Shown here piece after piece: positions 9,435 to 19,200 of a DNA stretch of 64,000 nucleotides. The stretch's first letter is position 1; each line of letters begins with the position of its first letter. The notes under the pieces are model-generated. The model worked only from the letters and a program-made list of their open reading frames with translations. It ran no database searches and had not been told where the DNA came from. This DNA is from an uncultured Lachnospiraceae bacterium (GTDB lineage: Bacteria; Bacillota; Clostridia; Lachnospirales; Lachnospiraceae). The stretch is from the NCBI GenBank assembly GCA_934317845.1, contig CAKRES010000004.1, positions 101,405-165,404 of the forward strand. The letters are read 5' to 3'. The translations under genes were made by a program, and so were the position numbers.

Positions 9435-9634
9435 TAAATATGATAAACTCATTGGATTTTTGGAACGGTGGAGAAAGATATGTTTCTAACATAGATGCAA
9501 AGGGAATCATGGCACTATTTATGGCAATGGTGCGGAGCGAGAGATTTTGTGCTGGAACGATAATGGAAATGATAAAATCTGGCACAGTCAAACAGTGGTT
9601 GCTCTGCCTGAGAGAACTTAGTCAGATGCAATAA
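9424..9634 (+). pseudogene. DUF6508-like gene with internal deletion and frameshift
   Basis: From the ATG at 9424 (GGAGATAAG upstream, overlapping the mcrC stop) the frame reads MSDNKYDKLIGFLERWRKICF and stops at 9487. This opening matches the N-terminus I remember for the DUF6508 family. The C-terminal family block (SNIDAKGIMALFMAMVRSERF, then TIMEMIKSGTVKQWL) continues in a different frame up to 9634. The central 60 or so residues are missing, so the gene lost an internal segment and its frame. A 64-residue frame starting at 9440 is open across the junction, but its first ten residues are an out-of-frame reading of the true N-terminus. Translation of that piece cannot be excluded. Confidence 0.7.
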
Positions 9635-9658
9635 GAAAAAGATCAATAGGGGGAGCAG

Positions 9659-10324
9659 ATGAAAAAAAGATTAATATTGATTTTGGCATTTATGTTAATG
9701 CTATCAAATATCTGTTTTGCAATGCCTCTTGCAGAAAGTGTGAGCGGAGATGCCAGTAATAGTGATGAGAAAGATGTAATCACAATTGAATATTTTATAG
9801 ATTGTAAAATGTGTAAATTGGTTATGGCTAACAAGGGGGAGACGATTGAACTTTGGATACCAGAAAAAGAAGGCTATAAGTTTTTATACTGGAAATATTC
9901 AGATGAAAACAGAGTTGCAACGATAGCAACAAATGAAACTATATTTACATCTGATACTGCATTGCGAGCAGTTTGGGAAATCCTTCCCGATAACAATCAC
10001 CCTACAAATGGTTTACCTATGGAGTATGAATACCAAACTCCTCAAAACATATACACCAGTATAAAAAAGGTTAAGGTCAGGAATAATCAAGTGATCGTAA
10101 CTATGAAAAAGGATAAAAGAGCTATGAGTTATACGGTGAAATATTCCACAAGTAAGAAGTTTTCACCAAAGCAAACAAAGGAGATACGGTACAAAAAGAA
10201 TAAAATTACCTTGAAAGGTTTGAAAAAAGGAAAAACCTACTACATACAAGCAGTGATCAAACCACGCGATGCAACAAAGTACCGCGCATATGCATCTAAA
10301 ATAAAGAAAGTAAAGATCAAATAG
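9659..10324 (+). CDS. Secreted InlB-repeat/Fn3-like protein, copy 1
   Basis: A 221-residue protein with a classical signal peptide (KKRLILILAFMLMLSNICFA, cleaved near residue 22-25). A middle domain of about 70 residues resembles an InlB B-repeat/beta-grasp repeat: it has the pattern of a hydrophobic strand, KGETIELWIPEKEGYKFLYW, and a final LRAVWE. A basic C-terminal domain of about 85 residues resembles a fibronectin-III fold (SYTVKYSTSKKFS, ITLKGLKKGKTYYIQ). There is no LPXTG or other anchor. It is one half of a direct tandem duplication with the next gene, with identical upstream AGGGGGAGCAG. It lies between a restriction locus and pta; its function is unknown. Confidence 0.75.
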   Translation: MKKRLILILAFMLMLSNICFAMPLAESVSGDASNSDEKDVITIEYFIDCKMCKLVMANKGETIELWIPEKEGYKFLYWKYSDENRVATIATNETIFTSDTALRAVWEILPDNNHPTNGLPMEYEYQTPQNIYTSIKKVKVRNNQVIVTMKKDKRAMSYTVKYSTSKKFSPKQTKEIRYKKNKITLKGLKKGKTYYIQAVIKPRDATKYRAYASKIKKVKIK

Positions 10325-10333
10325 GGGGAGCAG

Positions 10334-11047
10334 ATGAAAAAAAGATTAATATTGTTTTTAACATTTATGTTAGTGTTATTAAATATCTGTTTTGTAATGT
10401 CTCGTGCAGAAAGTGTGAGCGGAGATGCCAGTAATAGTGCTAATGTGACAAGTGGGGATGGATCCGGTGATAATACAGAGGATGACCGTGTTTCTAATAG
10501 TATAAAAATCAAATTTGTTGATGAAGGAGTCGATTTGAAAGTGGTCACAATCCCAAAAGGAAGTTCTGTGCAGGTATGGACTCCGGAAAAAAGGGATTAT
10601 AAATTTTTGTGTTGGAAATATAGAGACGAAAATGGGTACGGTGCAATCGTTACTGAAGAAACCAAATTTTATGAAAATACAATACTGCGGGCATTTTGGG
10701 AATATGCTCCAGAGGGAGCGCACCCTACAAATGGTTTACCTATGGAGTATGAATACCAAACTCATCAAAACATATACACCAGTATAAAAAAGGTTAAAGT
10801 CAGGAATAACCAATTGATCGTAACTGTGAAAAAGGATAAAAGAGCCATGAGTTATACGGTGAAATATTCCACAAGTAAGAAGTTTTCACCAAAGAAAACA
10901 AAGGAGATACGGTACAAAAAGAATAAAATTACCCTGAAAGGTTTGAAAAAAGGAAAAACCTACTACATACAAGCAGTGATAAAACCACGTGATACAACAA
11001 AATATCGCGCATATGCATCTAAGATAAAAAAAGTAAAGATCAAATAA
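10334..11047 (+). CDS. Secreted InlB-repeat/Fn3-like protein, copy 2
   Basis: A 237-residue paralogue of the preceding gene. The signal peptide, the SVSGDASNS segment after it and the whole C-terminal 90 residues are nearly identical to copy 1, while the central InlB-like domain has diverged strongly and carries about 16 extra residues rich in Ser, Gly and Asp. The two starts are 675 bases apart and the ribosome binding regions are the same, so this is a tandem gene duplication followed by divergence of the exposed central domain. A rho-independent terminator follows. Function is unknown; secretion to the cell surface or outside is the only firm inference. Confidence 0.75.
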   Translation: MKKRLILFLTFMLVLLNICFVMSRAESVSGDASNSANVTSGDGSGDNTEDDRVSNSIKIKFVDEGVDLKVVTIPKGSSVQVWTPEKRDYKFLCWKYRDENGYGAIVTEETKFYENTILRAFWEYAPEGAHPTNGLPMEYEYQTHQNIYTSIKKVKVRNNQLIVTVKKDKRAMSYTVKYSTSKKFSPKKTKEIRYKKNKITLKGLKKGKTYYIQAVIKPRDTTKYRAYASKIKKVKIK

Positions 11048-11068
11048 CCAGATCAAATTTTTTTAAAG

Positions 11069-11095
11069 GCACTCTTTGAAAAAAGGGTGCTTTTT
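11069..11095 (+). terminator. Rho-independent terminator after the duplicated secreted genes
   Basis: GCACTCTTT and AAAGGGTGC form a 9-bp stem with one G-U pair and a 4-base loop, followed by TTTTT. It ends the transcript from the accessory mcrBC/secreted-protein region. Confidence 0.8.
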
Positions 11096-11167
11096 CTTAT
11101 CTCAAAATAAGTGTGTAGAACCACTGAGATTTTCATGGATTGTATAGGAAAAAAGACACAAAAATAC

Positions 11168-11196
11168 TTGTGCGAATAGGGGTTACGTCTTATAAT
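11168..11196 (+). promoter_or_regulatory. Sigma-A type promoter for pta-ackA
   Basis: TTGTGC at 11168-11173 and a perfect TATAAT at 11191-11196 are separated by 17 bases. It lies about 97 bases before the pta start, which leaves an 80-90 base leader without an obvious riboswitch. Confidence 0.65.
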
Positions 11197-11292
11197 AAAA
11201 ATAACCGTGCGTGCGAAAAATGATACGGGAATTGATGCGTTTTTGGCATGCCTATTACGTGAAAAACATGATAAGAAGAAGGGAGAAATACC

Positions 11293-12312
11293 GTGAACTT
11301 AATTGAAAGACTGAAAGAAAGAGCCAAATTTCAGAAAATGAAGATTGTCCTTCCGGAGACAAATGATATGCGTACGATCATTGCTGCGCACAAGATCTTA
11401 AAAGAGGGGATTGCGGATATCATTTTGATCGGTGACAGGGAACGTATTTTGTCCAATGCAGAGTCCAATCGTCTTCATGTAGAGGGGGCGCAGTTTATTT
11501 ATCCGTCTACCTTTGAACATCTGGATGAATATGTGGACGAGCTGGTGCGCCTTCGTTCCAAGAAAGGCTTAACACCGGAACGTGCCAAAGAGATCCTCGT
11601 TTCTAATTTCTTATATTTCGGTTGTATGATGGTAAAAATGGGAGAGGCAGACGGTATGGTTGCCGGTGCCTGTCATTCTTCTGCAGATGTGCTTCGTGCA
11701 TCCTTGCAGGTATTAAAAACGAAGCCGGGTACTAAACTCGTATCCGCCTTTTTCGTTATGGTTGTTCCGGACTGTCAGTATGGAGCAAATGGAACGTTTA
11801 TTTTTGCAGATGCAGGTCTGAATCAGAATCCGACTTCAGAGGAGCTGGCAGCCATTGCAGAATCTTCGGCAGAATCCTTCCAGACTTTAGTAGAGAAGGA
11901 ACCGATCGTTGCCATGATCTCACACTCTACCAAGGGGAGTGCGTCACATCCTGATGTAGATAAGGTTGTGAAAGCAACAGAGATCTGCAAAGAAGATAAT
12001 CCATTTTTAAAGGTAGATGGAGAATTTCAGGTGGATGCTGCGATCGTTCCGGAAGTAGCACGTCTGAAAGCACCGGATAGTGAGATCGCAGGCCGTGCCA
12101 ATGTATTGGTATTTCCGGATCTGGATTGTGGTAACAATGGATATAAGCTGGTTCAGCGTCTGGCGAAAGCGGAAGCATACGGACCGATCACACAGGGGTT
12201 AGCAGCTCCGGTCAACGATCTTTCCCGTGGCTGTGTGGCAGATGATATTGTCGGTGTAGTTGCGATCACCGCTGTGCAGGCGCAGCAGATGAAAGCAGAA
12301 GCCAAAAAATGA
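11293..12312 (+). CDS. pta: Phosphate acetyltransferase
   Basis: Converts acetyl-CoA and phosphate to acetyl phosphate and CoA, the first step of acetate formation with ATP gain. The 339 residues match the short clostridial Pta type without N-terminal regulatory domains. Signature blocks are visible: KIVLPETNDMRT near the N-terminus, DGMVAGACHSSADVLRA, and MISHSTKGSASHPDVDKV with the conserved Ser/Arg-site surroundings, then VFPDLDCGNNGYKLVQRL. The start is a GTG at 11293 with AAGGGAG upstream. It forms an operon with ackA, 24 bases downstream. Confidence 0.96.
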   Translation: MNLIERLKERAKFQKMKIVLPETNDMRTIIAAHKILKEGIADIILIGDRERILSNAESNRLHVEGAQFIYPSTFEHLDEYVDELVRLRSKKGLTPERAKEILVSNFLYFGCMMVKMGEADGMVAGACHSSADVLRASLQVLKTKPGTKLVSAFFVMVVPDCQYGANGTFIFADAGLNQNPTSEELAAIAESSAESFQTLVEKEPIVAMISHSTKGSASHPDVDKVVKATEICKEDNPFLKVDGEFQVDAAIVPEVARLKAPDSEIAGRANVLVFPDLDCGNNGYKLVQRLAKAEAYGPITQGLAAPVNDLSRGCVADDIVGVVAITAVQAQQMKAEAKK

Positions 12313-12336
12313 TGAGATAAAAAATGGAGGATAGAT

Positions 12337-13533
12337 ATGAACGTATTAGTAATTAACTGTGGTAGTTCTTCTTTGAAATACCAGTTGATCGATTCTGAGA
12401 GTGAGAATGTGTTAGCAAAGGGACTTTGTGAGCGTATCACCATTGAGGGCAGCTCTCTGACCCACACGGCTGCCGGAAAGGAAAAAGTAGTGATTGAAAA
12501 ACCAATGCCGGATCACACCGAAGCAGTAAAGCTTGTATTAGAGCAGCTTACTGATCCGGAGCATGGTGTGATCAAAAGCCTTTCTGAGATCGGAGCAGTC
12601 GGACACCGCATCGTACATGGTGGAGAGAAATTTGCTTCTTCTACCGTTATTACCGATGAAGTGATCAAAGCGATCGAAGAGTGTAACGATCTTGCACCGC
12701 TTCATAACCCGGCAAATCTGATCGGTATCAATGCCTGCCGCGAGTGTATGCCGGAGGTTCCGATGGTTGCGGTATTTGATACAGCATTTCATCAGACGAT
12801 GCCAAAGAAAGCGTTTCTTTACGGACTTCCATATGATTACTATGAGAAGGATAAGGTGCGCCGCTATGGATTCCATGGTACTTCACACAGCTTCGTAAGC
12901 AAGCGTGCGATCGAAGTGCTCGGCCTTGATGCCAATGACTCCAAGGTGATCGTATGTCATCTGGGAAATGGCGCAAGCGTTTGTGCCGTATTAAATGGAC
13001 AGTCCGTAGATACCAGTATGGGACTGACCCCGTTAGAGGGATTGATCATGGGAACCCGTTCCGGAGATATTGATCCTGCCATTATCGAATACATTGCCAA
13101 GAAAGAGAATCTTTCCTTAGAAGAGATCATGACGGTACTCAACAAGAAATCCGGTGTTGCCGGACTTTCCAAAGTCAGCAGTGATTTCCGTGATCTGGAC
13201 GAAGCTGCCAATGCCGGAAATGAGCTTGCGGCTACCACACTTCAGGTATATGCCTACCATGTAGCCAAATACATTGGTTCCTACGTGGCAGCCATGAACG
13301 GTGTGGATGCGATCTGCTTTACCGCAGGAATCGGAGAGAACAATGCGACGGTACGCCGCCTTGTGATGGGATATTTAGGCTATTTAGGAATCAAGCTGGA
13401 TGAGAAAGCCAATGCGATCCGCGGAGAGGAAATCCGCATTTCCACTGCAGATTCCAGCGTGCCTGTTATGGTGATCCCGACAAATGAGGAGCTTGCCATT
13501 GCAAGAGAAACCGTGGCTTTGACAACAAAGTAA
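12337..13533 (+). CDS. ackA: Acetate kinase
   Basis: Transfers phosphate from acetyl phosphate to ADP, making acetate and ATP, the second step after Pta. The 398-residue protein belongs to the ASKHA superfamily. The phosphate loop NCGSSSLKYQL starts at residue 6; DTAFHQTMP, RRYGFHGTSHSFV and HLGNGASVCAV are the usual active-site blocks; and the C-terminal ATP-site motif TAGIGENN is present. The ATG at 12337 has TGGAGGAT upstream. Together with pta it gives the cell an ATP-yielding fermentation route and a pool of acetyl phosphate. Confidence 0.97.
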   Translation: MNVLVINCGSSSLKYQLIDSESENVLAKGLCERITIEGSSLTHTAAGKEKVVIEKPMPDHTEAVKLVLEQLTDPEHGVIKSLSEIGAVGHRIVHGGEKFASSTVITDEVIKAIEECNDLAPLHNPANLIGINACRECMPEVPMVAVFDTAFHQTMPKKAFLYGLPYDYYEKDKVRRYGFHGTSHSFVSKRAIEVLGLDANDSKVIVCHLGNGASVCAVLNGQSVDTSMGLTPLEGLIMGTRSGDIDPAIIEYIAKKENLSLEEIMTVLNKKSGVAGLSKVSSDFRDLDEAANAGNELAATTLQVYAYHVAKYIGSYVAAMNGVDAICFTAGIGENNATVRRLVMGYLGYLGIKLDEKANAIRGEEIRISTADSSVPVMVIPTNEELAIARETVALTTK

Positions 13534-13550
13534 GGAAATGAAAAAATTTG

Positions 13551-13579
13551 TTGACAAAGGGTAGACAGGTATGTATAAT
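13551..13579 (+). promoter_or_regulatory. Consensus promoter for yceD-rpmF
   Basis: Perfect TTGACA (13551-13556), 17-base spacer and perfect TATAAT (13574-13579), 21 bases before the yceD start. It is one of the strongest promoter matches in the window and fits strong expression of the ribosomal protein gene rpmF. Confidence 0.85.
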
Positions 13580-13599
13580 GGGAAAAGTGTGGTGAGTTT

Positions 13600-14124
13600 A
13601 TGGTAATAAAACTTTCTAACATATTGTCCGTTCCGAACAAATCGGAGGAGATGGATGCAGACATTACGCTTACATCGATTGATGGTCGTGGCAGTGCCTA
13701 TGAGATCACATCGAAGGAACCGGTACATGTGAAGCTTACGAATCTGGGTGGACAGAAGATCCATTTGGAAGCACATATTGTATGTTCCGTTGCGATCCCG
13801 TGTGACCGTTGTTTAAAGGATGTCATTCATGACTATGACATTGAAGTGGATCGAAAGTTGAATGTCAGTGAATCGGAAGACAATGATGATTTGGATGATG
13901 TAAACTACATCAAAGAGTATAATCTGGATATAGATATGCTTGTTTATGAAGAGGTGACCTTACGTCTGCCAACAAAGAACCTGTGCAGGGAAGACTGCAA
14001 AGGAATCTGTCCGGTGTGCGGAGCCGATCTGAATCATAAGGAATGTGGTTGTGACCGCAAGGTGTACGACCCAAGAATGTCAGATGTCCTTGATATATTC
14101 AACAATTATTTTAAGGAGGTGTGA
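13600..14124 (+). CDS. yceD: YceD/DUF177 family metal-binding protein
   Basis: A 174-residue cytosolic protein of the DUF177 family, almost always encoded just before rpmF and implicated in 23S rRNA accumulation or processing in other organisms. Visible features are CDRCLKD near residue 67 and the paired cysteine motif CREDCKGICPVCGADLNHKECGC (spread over about residues 128-150), which suggests a zinc site. The gene ends at TGA 14122-14124, and its last codons AAG GAG GTG also form the ribosome binding site of rpmF, so the two are translationally linked. Confidence 0.88.
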   Translation: MVIKLSNILSVPNKSEEMDADITLTSIDGRGSAYEITSKEPVHVKLTNLGGQKIHLEAHIVCSVAIPCDRCLKDVIHDYDIEVDRKLNVSESEDNDDLDDVNYIKEYNLDIDMLVYEEVTLRLPTKNLCREDCKGICPVCGADLNHKECGCDRKVYDPRMSDVLDIFNNYFKEV

Positions 14125-14126
14125 TC

Positions 14127-14306
14127 ATGTCAATCTGTCCTAAGAATAAATCTTCAAAAGCAAGAAGAGATAAGAGAAGAGCGAACTGGAAAATGAGTGC
14201 TCCAACATTAGTGAAGTGCAGCAACTGCGGTGAATTAATGATGCCTCATAGAGTTTGCAAGGCTTGCGGTAACTACAACAAAAAAGAGATCGTAAGTGCA
14301 AACTAA
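14127..14306 (+). CDS. rpmF: Ribosomal protein bL32
   Basis: A 59-residue zinc-ribbon protein of the large ribosomal subunit. The N-terminus is basic (SICPKNKSSKARRDKRR), and the zinc-binding motif is CSNCGELMMPHRVCKACG with four cysteines. AAGGAGGT at 14113-14120 sets the start at the ATG 14127 rather than the in-frame GTG at 14121. It is cotranscribed with yceD and followed by a strong terminator. Confidence 0.96.
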   Translation: MSICPKNKSSKARRDKRRANWKMSAPTLVKCSNCGELMMPHRVCKACGNYNKKEIVSAN

Positions 14307-14324
14307 TAAAACGAATAACAGAAA

Positions 14325-14364
14325 GGGCTGTCGTGCTAAGAAATTAGAGCGACAGTCCTTTTTT
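14325..14364 (+). terminator. Rho-independent terminator after rpmF
   Basis: GGGCTGTCG and CGACAGTCC pair over 9 bp with one G-U pair, followed by TTTTTT (14359-14364). It separates the yceD-rpmF transcript from plsX. Confidence 0.85.
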
Positions 14365-14466
14365 GTGTCTAAAAGCGGGAGGCAAAATTTGCAAATCACA
14401 TGTTTTTGTGATATATTGTAATTTGATTTATTGTGCGAATTGAGTTGAAAACAGTGGAGGTAGAAT

Positions 14467-15486
14467 ATGAGCGAATATGTTACAGTTGCCGTGGATGCCA
14501 TGGGCGGAGATAACGGTGCAAAGGAAATGGTCATGGGTGCTGTGCTTGCAACCAAAGAGAACGATACCGTACACATTGTGCTTTGCGGTGATGAACAGAC
14601 GATCACAAAGGAGCTTTCCGATTACGAATACGACAAGGAACGCATCCGTGTCGTAGCTACTACACAGGAAGTAAGCTGTGATGCCTCCCCTGTGATGGAG
14701 ATCCAGAAGAAAAAGGATTCCTCTATGGTAGTTGCCATGAAGCTGGTAAAAAGCGGAGAAGCAGATGCATTTATTTCTGCCGGAAGCTCAGGAGCTGTGT
14801 TAGTTGGTGGTCAGGTTTTGGTAGGCCGTATGAAGGGGGTGGATCGCGCTCCTTTAGCTCCGATCATTCCGAATAAGGAAGGTGTTTCTTTGCTGATTGA
14901 CTGTGGGGCGAATATGGATTGTAAACCGCATCAGCTGGTACAGTTTGCCAAGATGGGTTCTGTCTATATGGAAAATGTGGTCGGGATCAAGAACCCGCGC
15001 GTCGGCATTGTCAATGTCGGAGTAGAGGAAGCCAAAGGAAATAATCTTGTAAAAGAAACCTACCCACTGCTCAAGGCGTGTGACGATATTAACTTTATCG
15101 GAAGTGTAGAACCGCGTGATGTGCCATACGGCGTATGTGATGTCATTGTGTGTGATGCCTTTGTTGGAAATGTGATCCTGAAGCTTTCGGAAGGACTTGC
15201 AATGGCTCTTGTAAAGATGATCAAGGAAGAGGTAATGAAGAGCACCCGTACCAAGATCGGAGGAGCATTAGTAAAGCCGGCATTAAAAGGCGTGATGAAG
15301 AAATTCGATGCGACCGAATATGGCGGAGCACCACTGCTCGGCTTAAACGGTCTGGTTGTAAAGATTCATGGAAATGCGACGCACCTGGAAATGAAAAATG
15401 CGGTGCTTCAGTGCGTGGACTTTACGGAGAATAAGATCAACGATAAGATCCGTGAGAAGATTCAGGCAACTGTTGCGCAGAAGTAG
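14467..15486 (+). CDS. plsX: Phosphate acyltransferase PlsX
   Basis: Makes acyl phosphate from acyl-ACP and phosphate, the donor for PlsY in membrane phospholipid synthesis; a peripheral membrane enzyme. The 339-residue length is normal. The N-terminal VAVDAMGGDNG is diagnostic, and SAGSSGAVLVGG and VCDAFVGNVILKLSEG are family blocks. GTGGAGGTAGAAT precedes the ATG. It heads a plsX-rnc-smc-ftsY cluster. Many Firmicutes have acpP between plsX and rnc, which is absent here: only 22 bases separate the two genes. Confidence 0.96.
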   Translation: MSEYVTVAVDAMGGDNGAKEMVMGAVLATKENDTVHIVLCGDEQTITKELSDYEYDKERIRVVATTQEVSCDASPVMEIQKKKDSSMVVAMKLVKSGEADAFISAGSSGAVLVGGQVLVGRMKGVDRAPLAPIIPNKEGVSLLIDCGANMDCKPHQLVQFAKMGSVYMENVVGIKNPRVGIVNVGVEEAKGNNLVKETYPLLKACDDINFIGSVEPRDVPYGVCDVIVCDAFVGNVILKLSEGLAMALVKMIKEEVMKSTRTKIGGALVKPALKGVMKKFDATEYGGAPLLGLNGLVVKIHGNATHLEMKNAVLQCVDFTENKINDKIREKIQATVAQK

Positions 15487-15508
15487 TGAGAAAAAGGGGG
15501 ATTTTCTT

Positions 15509-16213
15509 ATGGAAATGCCGGAGCTTAATAAATTAGAGGAAGCACTTTGTTATACGTTTCAAGATCGTTCGCATTTGCTGTTGGCGCTGACACACAGCTC
15601 CTATGCCAATGAACATCATCGTATGACGAAGGGGCAGTACAACGAGCGTATCGAATATCTGGGAGATGCAGTGTTAGAGCTGATCGTCAGTGACTTTTTA
15701 TATAAACATCATCCGGAGAAATCCGAGGGCGAGATGACACGTACCAGAGCCAGTCTGGTATGTGAATTTACGCTGGCACAGTGCGCCAGAGAGATTTCTC
15801 TTGGAGATTATATTTTTCTTAGCAAAGGAGAAGATCTGACCGGGGGAAGAAAGCGGGATTCCATTTTATCGGATGCCTTTGAGGCAGTGCTCGGTGCGAT
15901 TTATCTGGATGGCGGCATGGAGCCTGCCAGTGCGTTTATCCATCGGATCCTGCTTACTGATATTGAGAGCAAGCAGTTGTTTTATGATTCCAAAACGAAA
16001 CTGCAGGAGATTGTACAGGCGAAAAAGGGGCAGACGCTTTCTTATGAGATCATTGATGTGTGTGGACCGGAGCACGACAAGAAGTTTGTGGCACAGGTTC
16101 TGATCAATGACCGGCCGATGGGACAGGGAAGCGGACATACCAAAAAAGCGGCGGAGCAGCATGCGGCATATCAGACGCTTCTTGATCTGAAGAAAAAAGA
16201 AAAGGGACAGTAG
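15509..16213 (+). CDS. rnc: Ribonuclease III
   Basis: Double-strand-specific endoribonuclease for rRNA and mRNA processing. The product is 234 residues when started at the ATG 15509, which has AAAAAGGGGG 8 bases upstream; the frame is open further upstream but only inside plsX. The catalytic signature NERIEYLGDAVLEL is at residues 45-58, with the acidic metal ligands, and a second acidic site is near SDAFEAVLGAIYLD. A double-stranded RNA-binding domain occupies about residues 158-230, ending in the GHTKKAAEQHAA motif. It is one base before smc. Confidence 0.95.
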   Translation: MEMPELNKLEEALCYTFQDRSHLLLALTHSSYANEHHRMTKGQYNERIEYLGDAVLELIVSDFLYKHHPEKSEGEMTRTRASLVCEFTLAQCAREISLGDYIFLSKGEDLTGGRKRDSILSDAFEAVLGAIYLDGGMEPASAFIHRILLTDIESKQLFYDSKTKLQEIVQAKKGQTLSYEIIDVCGPEHDKKFVAQVLINDRPMGQGSGHTKKAAEQHAAYQTLLDLKKKEKGQ

Positions 16214-16214
16214 T

Positions 16215-19200
16215 ATGTATTTAAAGAGTATAGAGATCAATGGATTTAAATCCTTTGCCAATCGAATGGTATTTGAATTTGAACATGGATTTACCGGTAT
16301 TGTTGGACCGAACGGTTCCGGCAAAAGTAACGTGGCCGATGCGGTGCGCTGGGTGCTCGGAGAACAGAGTGCTAAGCAGCTTCGTGGAACCAAAATGGAG
16401 GACGTTATTTTTGCGGGTACCGAAAATCGTAAACCACTGGGATTTGCCTATGTTGCACTTACTATGGACAACAGTGATCATTCTCTGCCTGTGGAATACG
16501 ATGAGGTGATCGTGGCAAGAAGAGTCTATCGTTCCGGGGAATCCGAGTATCTTATGAATGGTTCGACCTGCCGTCTGAAAGATGTGCAGAATCTGTTTAT
16601 GGATACCGGTGTCGGAAAGGAAGGCTATTCGATCATTGGACAGGGTCAGATCGATAAGATCCTGAGTGGTAAGCCGGAAGAACGACGGGAGCTGTTTGAC
16701 GAGGCTGCCGGTATCGTGAAATACAAGAAAAACAAAGCGGCAGCGGAAAAGTCGCTGGAGCATGAGCGGGACAATTTAACGCGTGTCAACGATATTATTT
16801 CCGAGCTGGAGCGTCAGGTTGGACCGCTTAAGGAACAGTCGGAGGTTGCCCGACAGTTTTTAAAATACAAGGAAGATTTAAAGACGCTTGATGTCAATAC
16901 GTTCCTGTTGGAAAGTGATGAGATCAAAACCTCGCAGGAAGAGATTGCGAAAAAGACCGAGATCATTGCCGGGGATTTGGAAGAGACAAAGGAAAAGCTT
17001 ACTGAAACCAAACAGGAATACGAAGCGTTAGAGCAGCAAAAGGAACAGGCAAGCCTTGTGACGGAGCAGAAGCGTACACAGATTGCAGAACTGAAACTGA
17101 CGATCCAGAAGGCAGAGGGCGAGATCAATGTATTCCGGGAGCAGATCAACACCGCAAAGATGAACGATTCGCACATTACCGGACGATTGACACAGATCGA
17201 GGAGTCACTGCTTGCCAAGAGCCAGGAGAAAGAAGAACTCTACGAGAAGAAGTCTGTGTTTGATGAGCAGCTGGATGAGATCTCTGATCGGGAAACAGAA
17301 GCAGAAGAGGCACTGGATAAGACAAAGCAGACGATCACTTCTTTGCAGGAGCGCATTGATACCTATAAATCAGATATTGTTGCATTTGTCAGTGAATCCG
17401 CAGAATTAAAAGGAAAAGTGGCGCGTTACGATGCCATGTTGGAAAATGTAACGCTTCGTAAGGCGGAGTTAAACCAGAGAAAGCTTACCTATACCTCTAA
17501 TGTACAGGCACAGCAGCAGATCCTTTCGGAATGTGAGGAGAAAAGAAAAGAGCTGACGCAGGAGTTAGATACCCTGCTTGCCGATACAGATAAAAATGAA
17601 GAACTGTTAAAGAGCTTAAGTGAAAAGCTGAATCTGAACCGTTCGAAGATCTCTAATGCAGAGCAGGAATTTCACCGCAGCCGTTCCCAGCTGGAAACCT
17701 TGAAGAATATGGCAGAACGGTATGATGGCTATGGAAGCAGCATCAAACGCGTGATGGAGGAGAAGAAGAAAACTCCGGGAATCTACGGTGTGGTAGCGGA
17801 TATCATTACTGTACAGAAAAATTATGAAACAGCAGTGGAAACCGCATTGGGCGGCTCTATTCAGAATATTGTCACCGACAATGAGCAGACGGCAAAGCAG
17901 ATGATCGCCATTTTGAAAAAGGAACGTGCCGGACGTGCTACTTTCCTGCCACTTTCCAGCATTTCCCCACGGGGTGGTTTTCATGAGCCGAATGCCTTGA
18001 AGGAACAGGGAGTCATTGGACTTGCCCATACGCTGGTGCAGGTGGACGATAAGTACAAAAAACTCATGGAGCATTTGCTCGGCCGGATCCTGGTTGTCGA
18101 TCATATTGATCACGCCATTGCGATCGCAAGAAAATACCGCCAGAGTCTTCGTATTGTTACCGTAGACGGGGAGAGCATCAATCCGGGTGGTGCCATGTCC
18201 GGTGGTGCATACCGCAACAGCAGTAATCTGCTTGGACGAAAACGTGAGATGGAAGAGCTTTCCAAACGGATGGAAGACAGCAAGCTTGTACTCGAAGAAG
18301 CGAAAAAGAAGGAAACGCAGATCCAGCTTGCCAGACAGGAACACAAACAACTGGCAGAACAGTATGCCGACCGGCTTCAGGCGATCAAGCTTTCAGAAAA
18401 TACGATCAAACTAAGTGAACAACAGGCAGAGGAACGTCTGACAGACTTGAAGAAATCAGAGGAGCATGTAGATTCCGAGTTTAAAGAGCTGGAACAGCAG
18501 ATCCAGACGATCACAAAGAGCAAGGAAGAGCTTTATGCCGGAAATGTGGCACAGGAAGAGGCCATGAATGACCGCGAAAAGTCGATCAAGGATCTGGAAG
18601 AACAGATCACGAAACTGACGGAGCAGGAAACGAAGGAGCAGGAAGCGTTAAATGCGACACAGATGGAGATCACGACCGTCGAGCAGCAGAGTTCGTTCAT
18701 TATGACGAACCTAAAGCGTATCCGGGAGGAAGAACGGGTGCTTGCGCTTGAGAAGGAAGAGCTGATTGAAAAGACCGGTGTGGCATATGAGGAAATGGAA
18801 CGCATCACAAGCAGTATTGCCTCTTGCAACCAGAAAATTGCTTCCTCCAAAGAGCAGCAGGAAGTATATGAAAAGGAACTGGCTGCAATGAAGGAAGAAA
18901 TGGAGCGTGTCAGTGCGAGCCATAAGACATTTTTTGCCAAACATGAGGAGCTTACCGCACGTCTTTCCGAACTGGACAAAGAGAGCTTCCGTCTGGAAAC
19001 GCAAAAAGAAAAGCGCAGTGAGCAGCTTAGGGATTTAAATGATTACATGTGGACAGAATATGAATTAGACTACTACAATGCGCAGGCACTCCGGGATGAA
19101 ACACTTACGGATCTTACTGATCTGAAAAAGCAGAGCAGTTTGTTGAAACGCAAGATTAAGGAGCTTGGAGATGTCAACGTCAACTCGATTGAAGAGTACA

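Noticed and set aside
15398..15508. Longer RNase III start inside plsX
   Set aside because: The frame is open, but the extra residues are an out-of-frame reading of the plsX 3' end, and the ribosome binding site lies before 15509.
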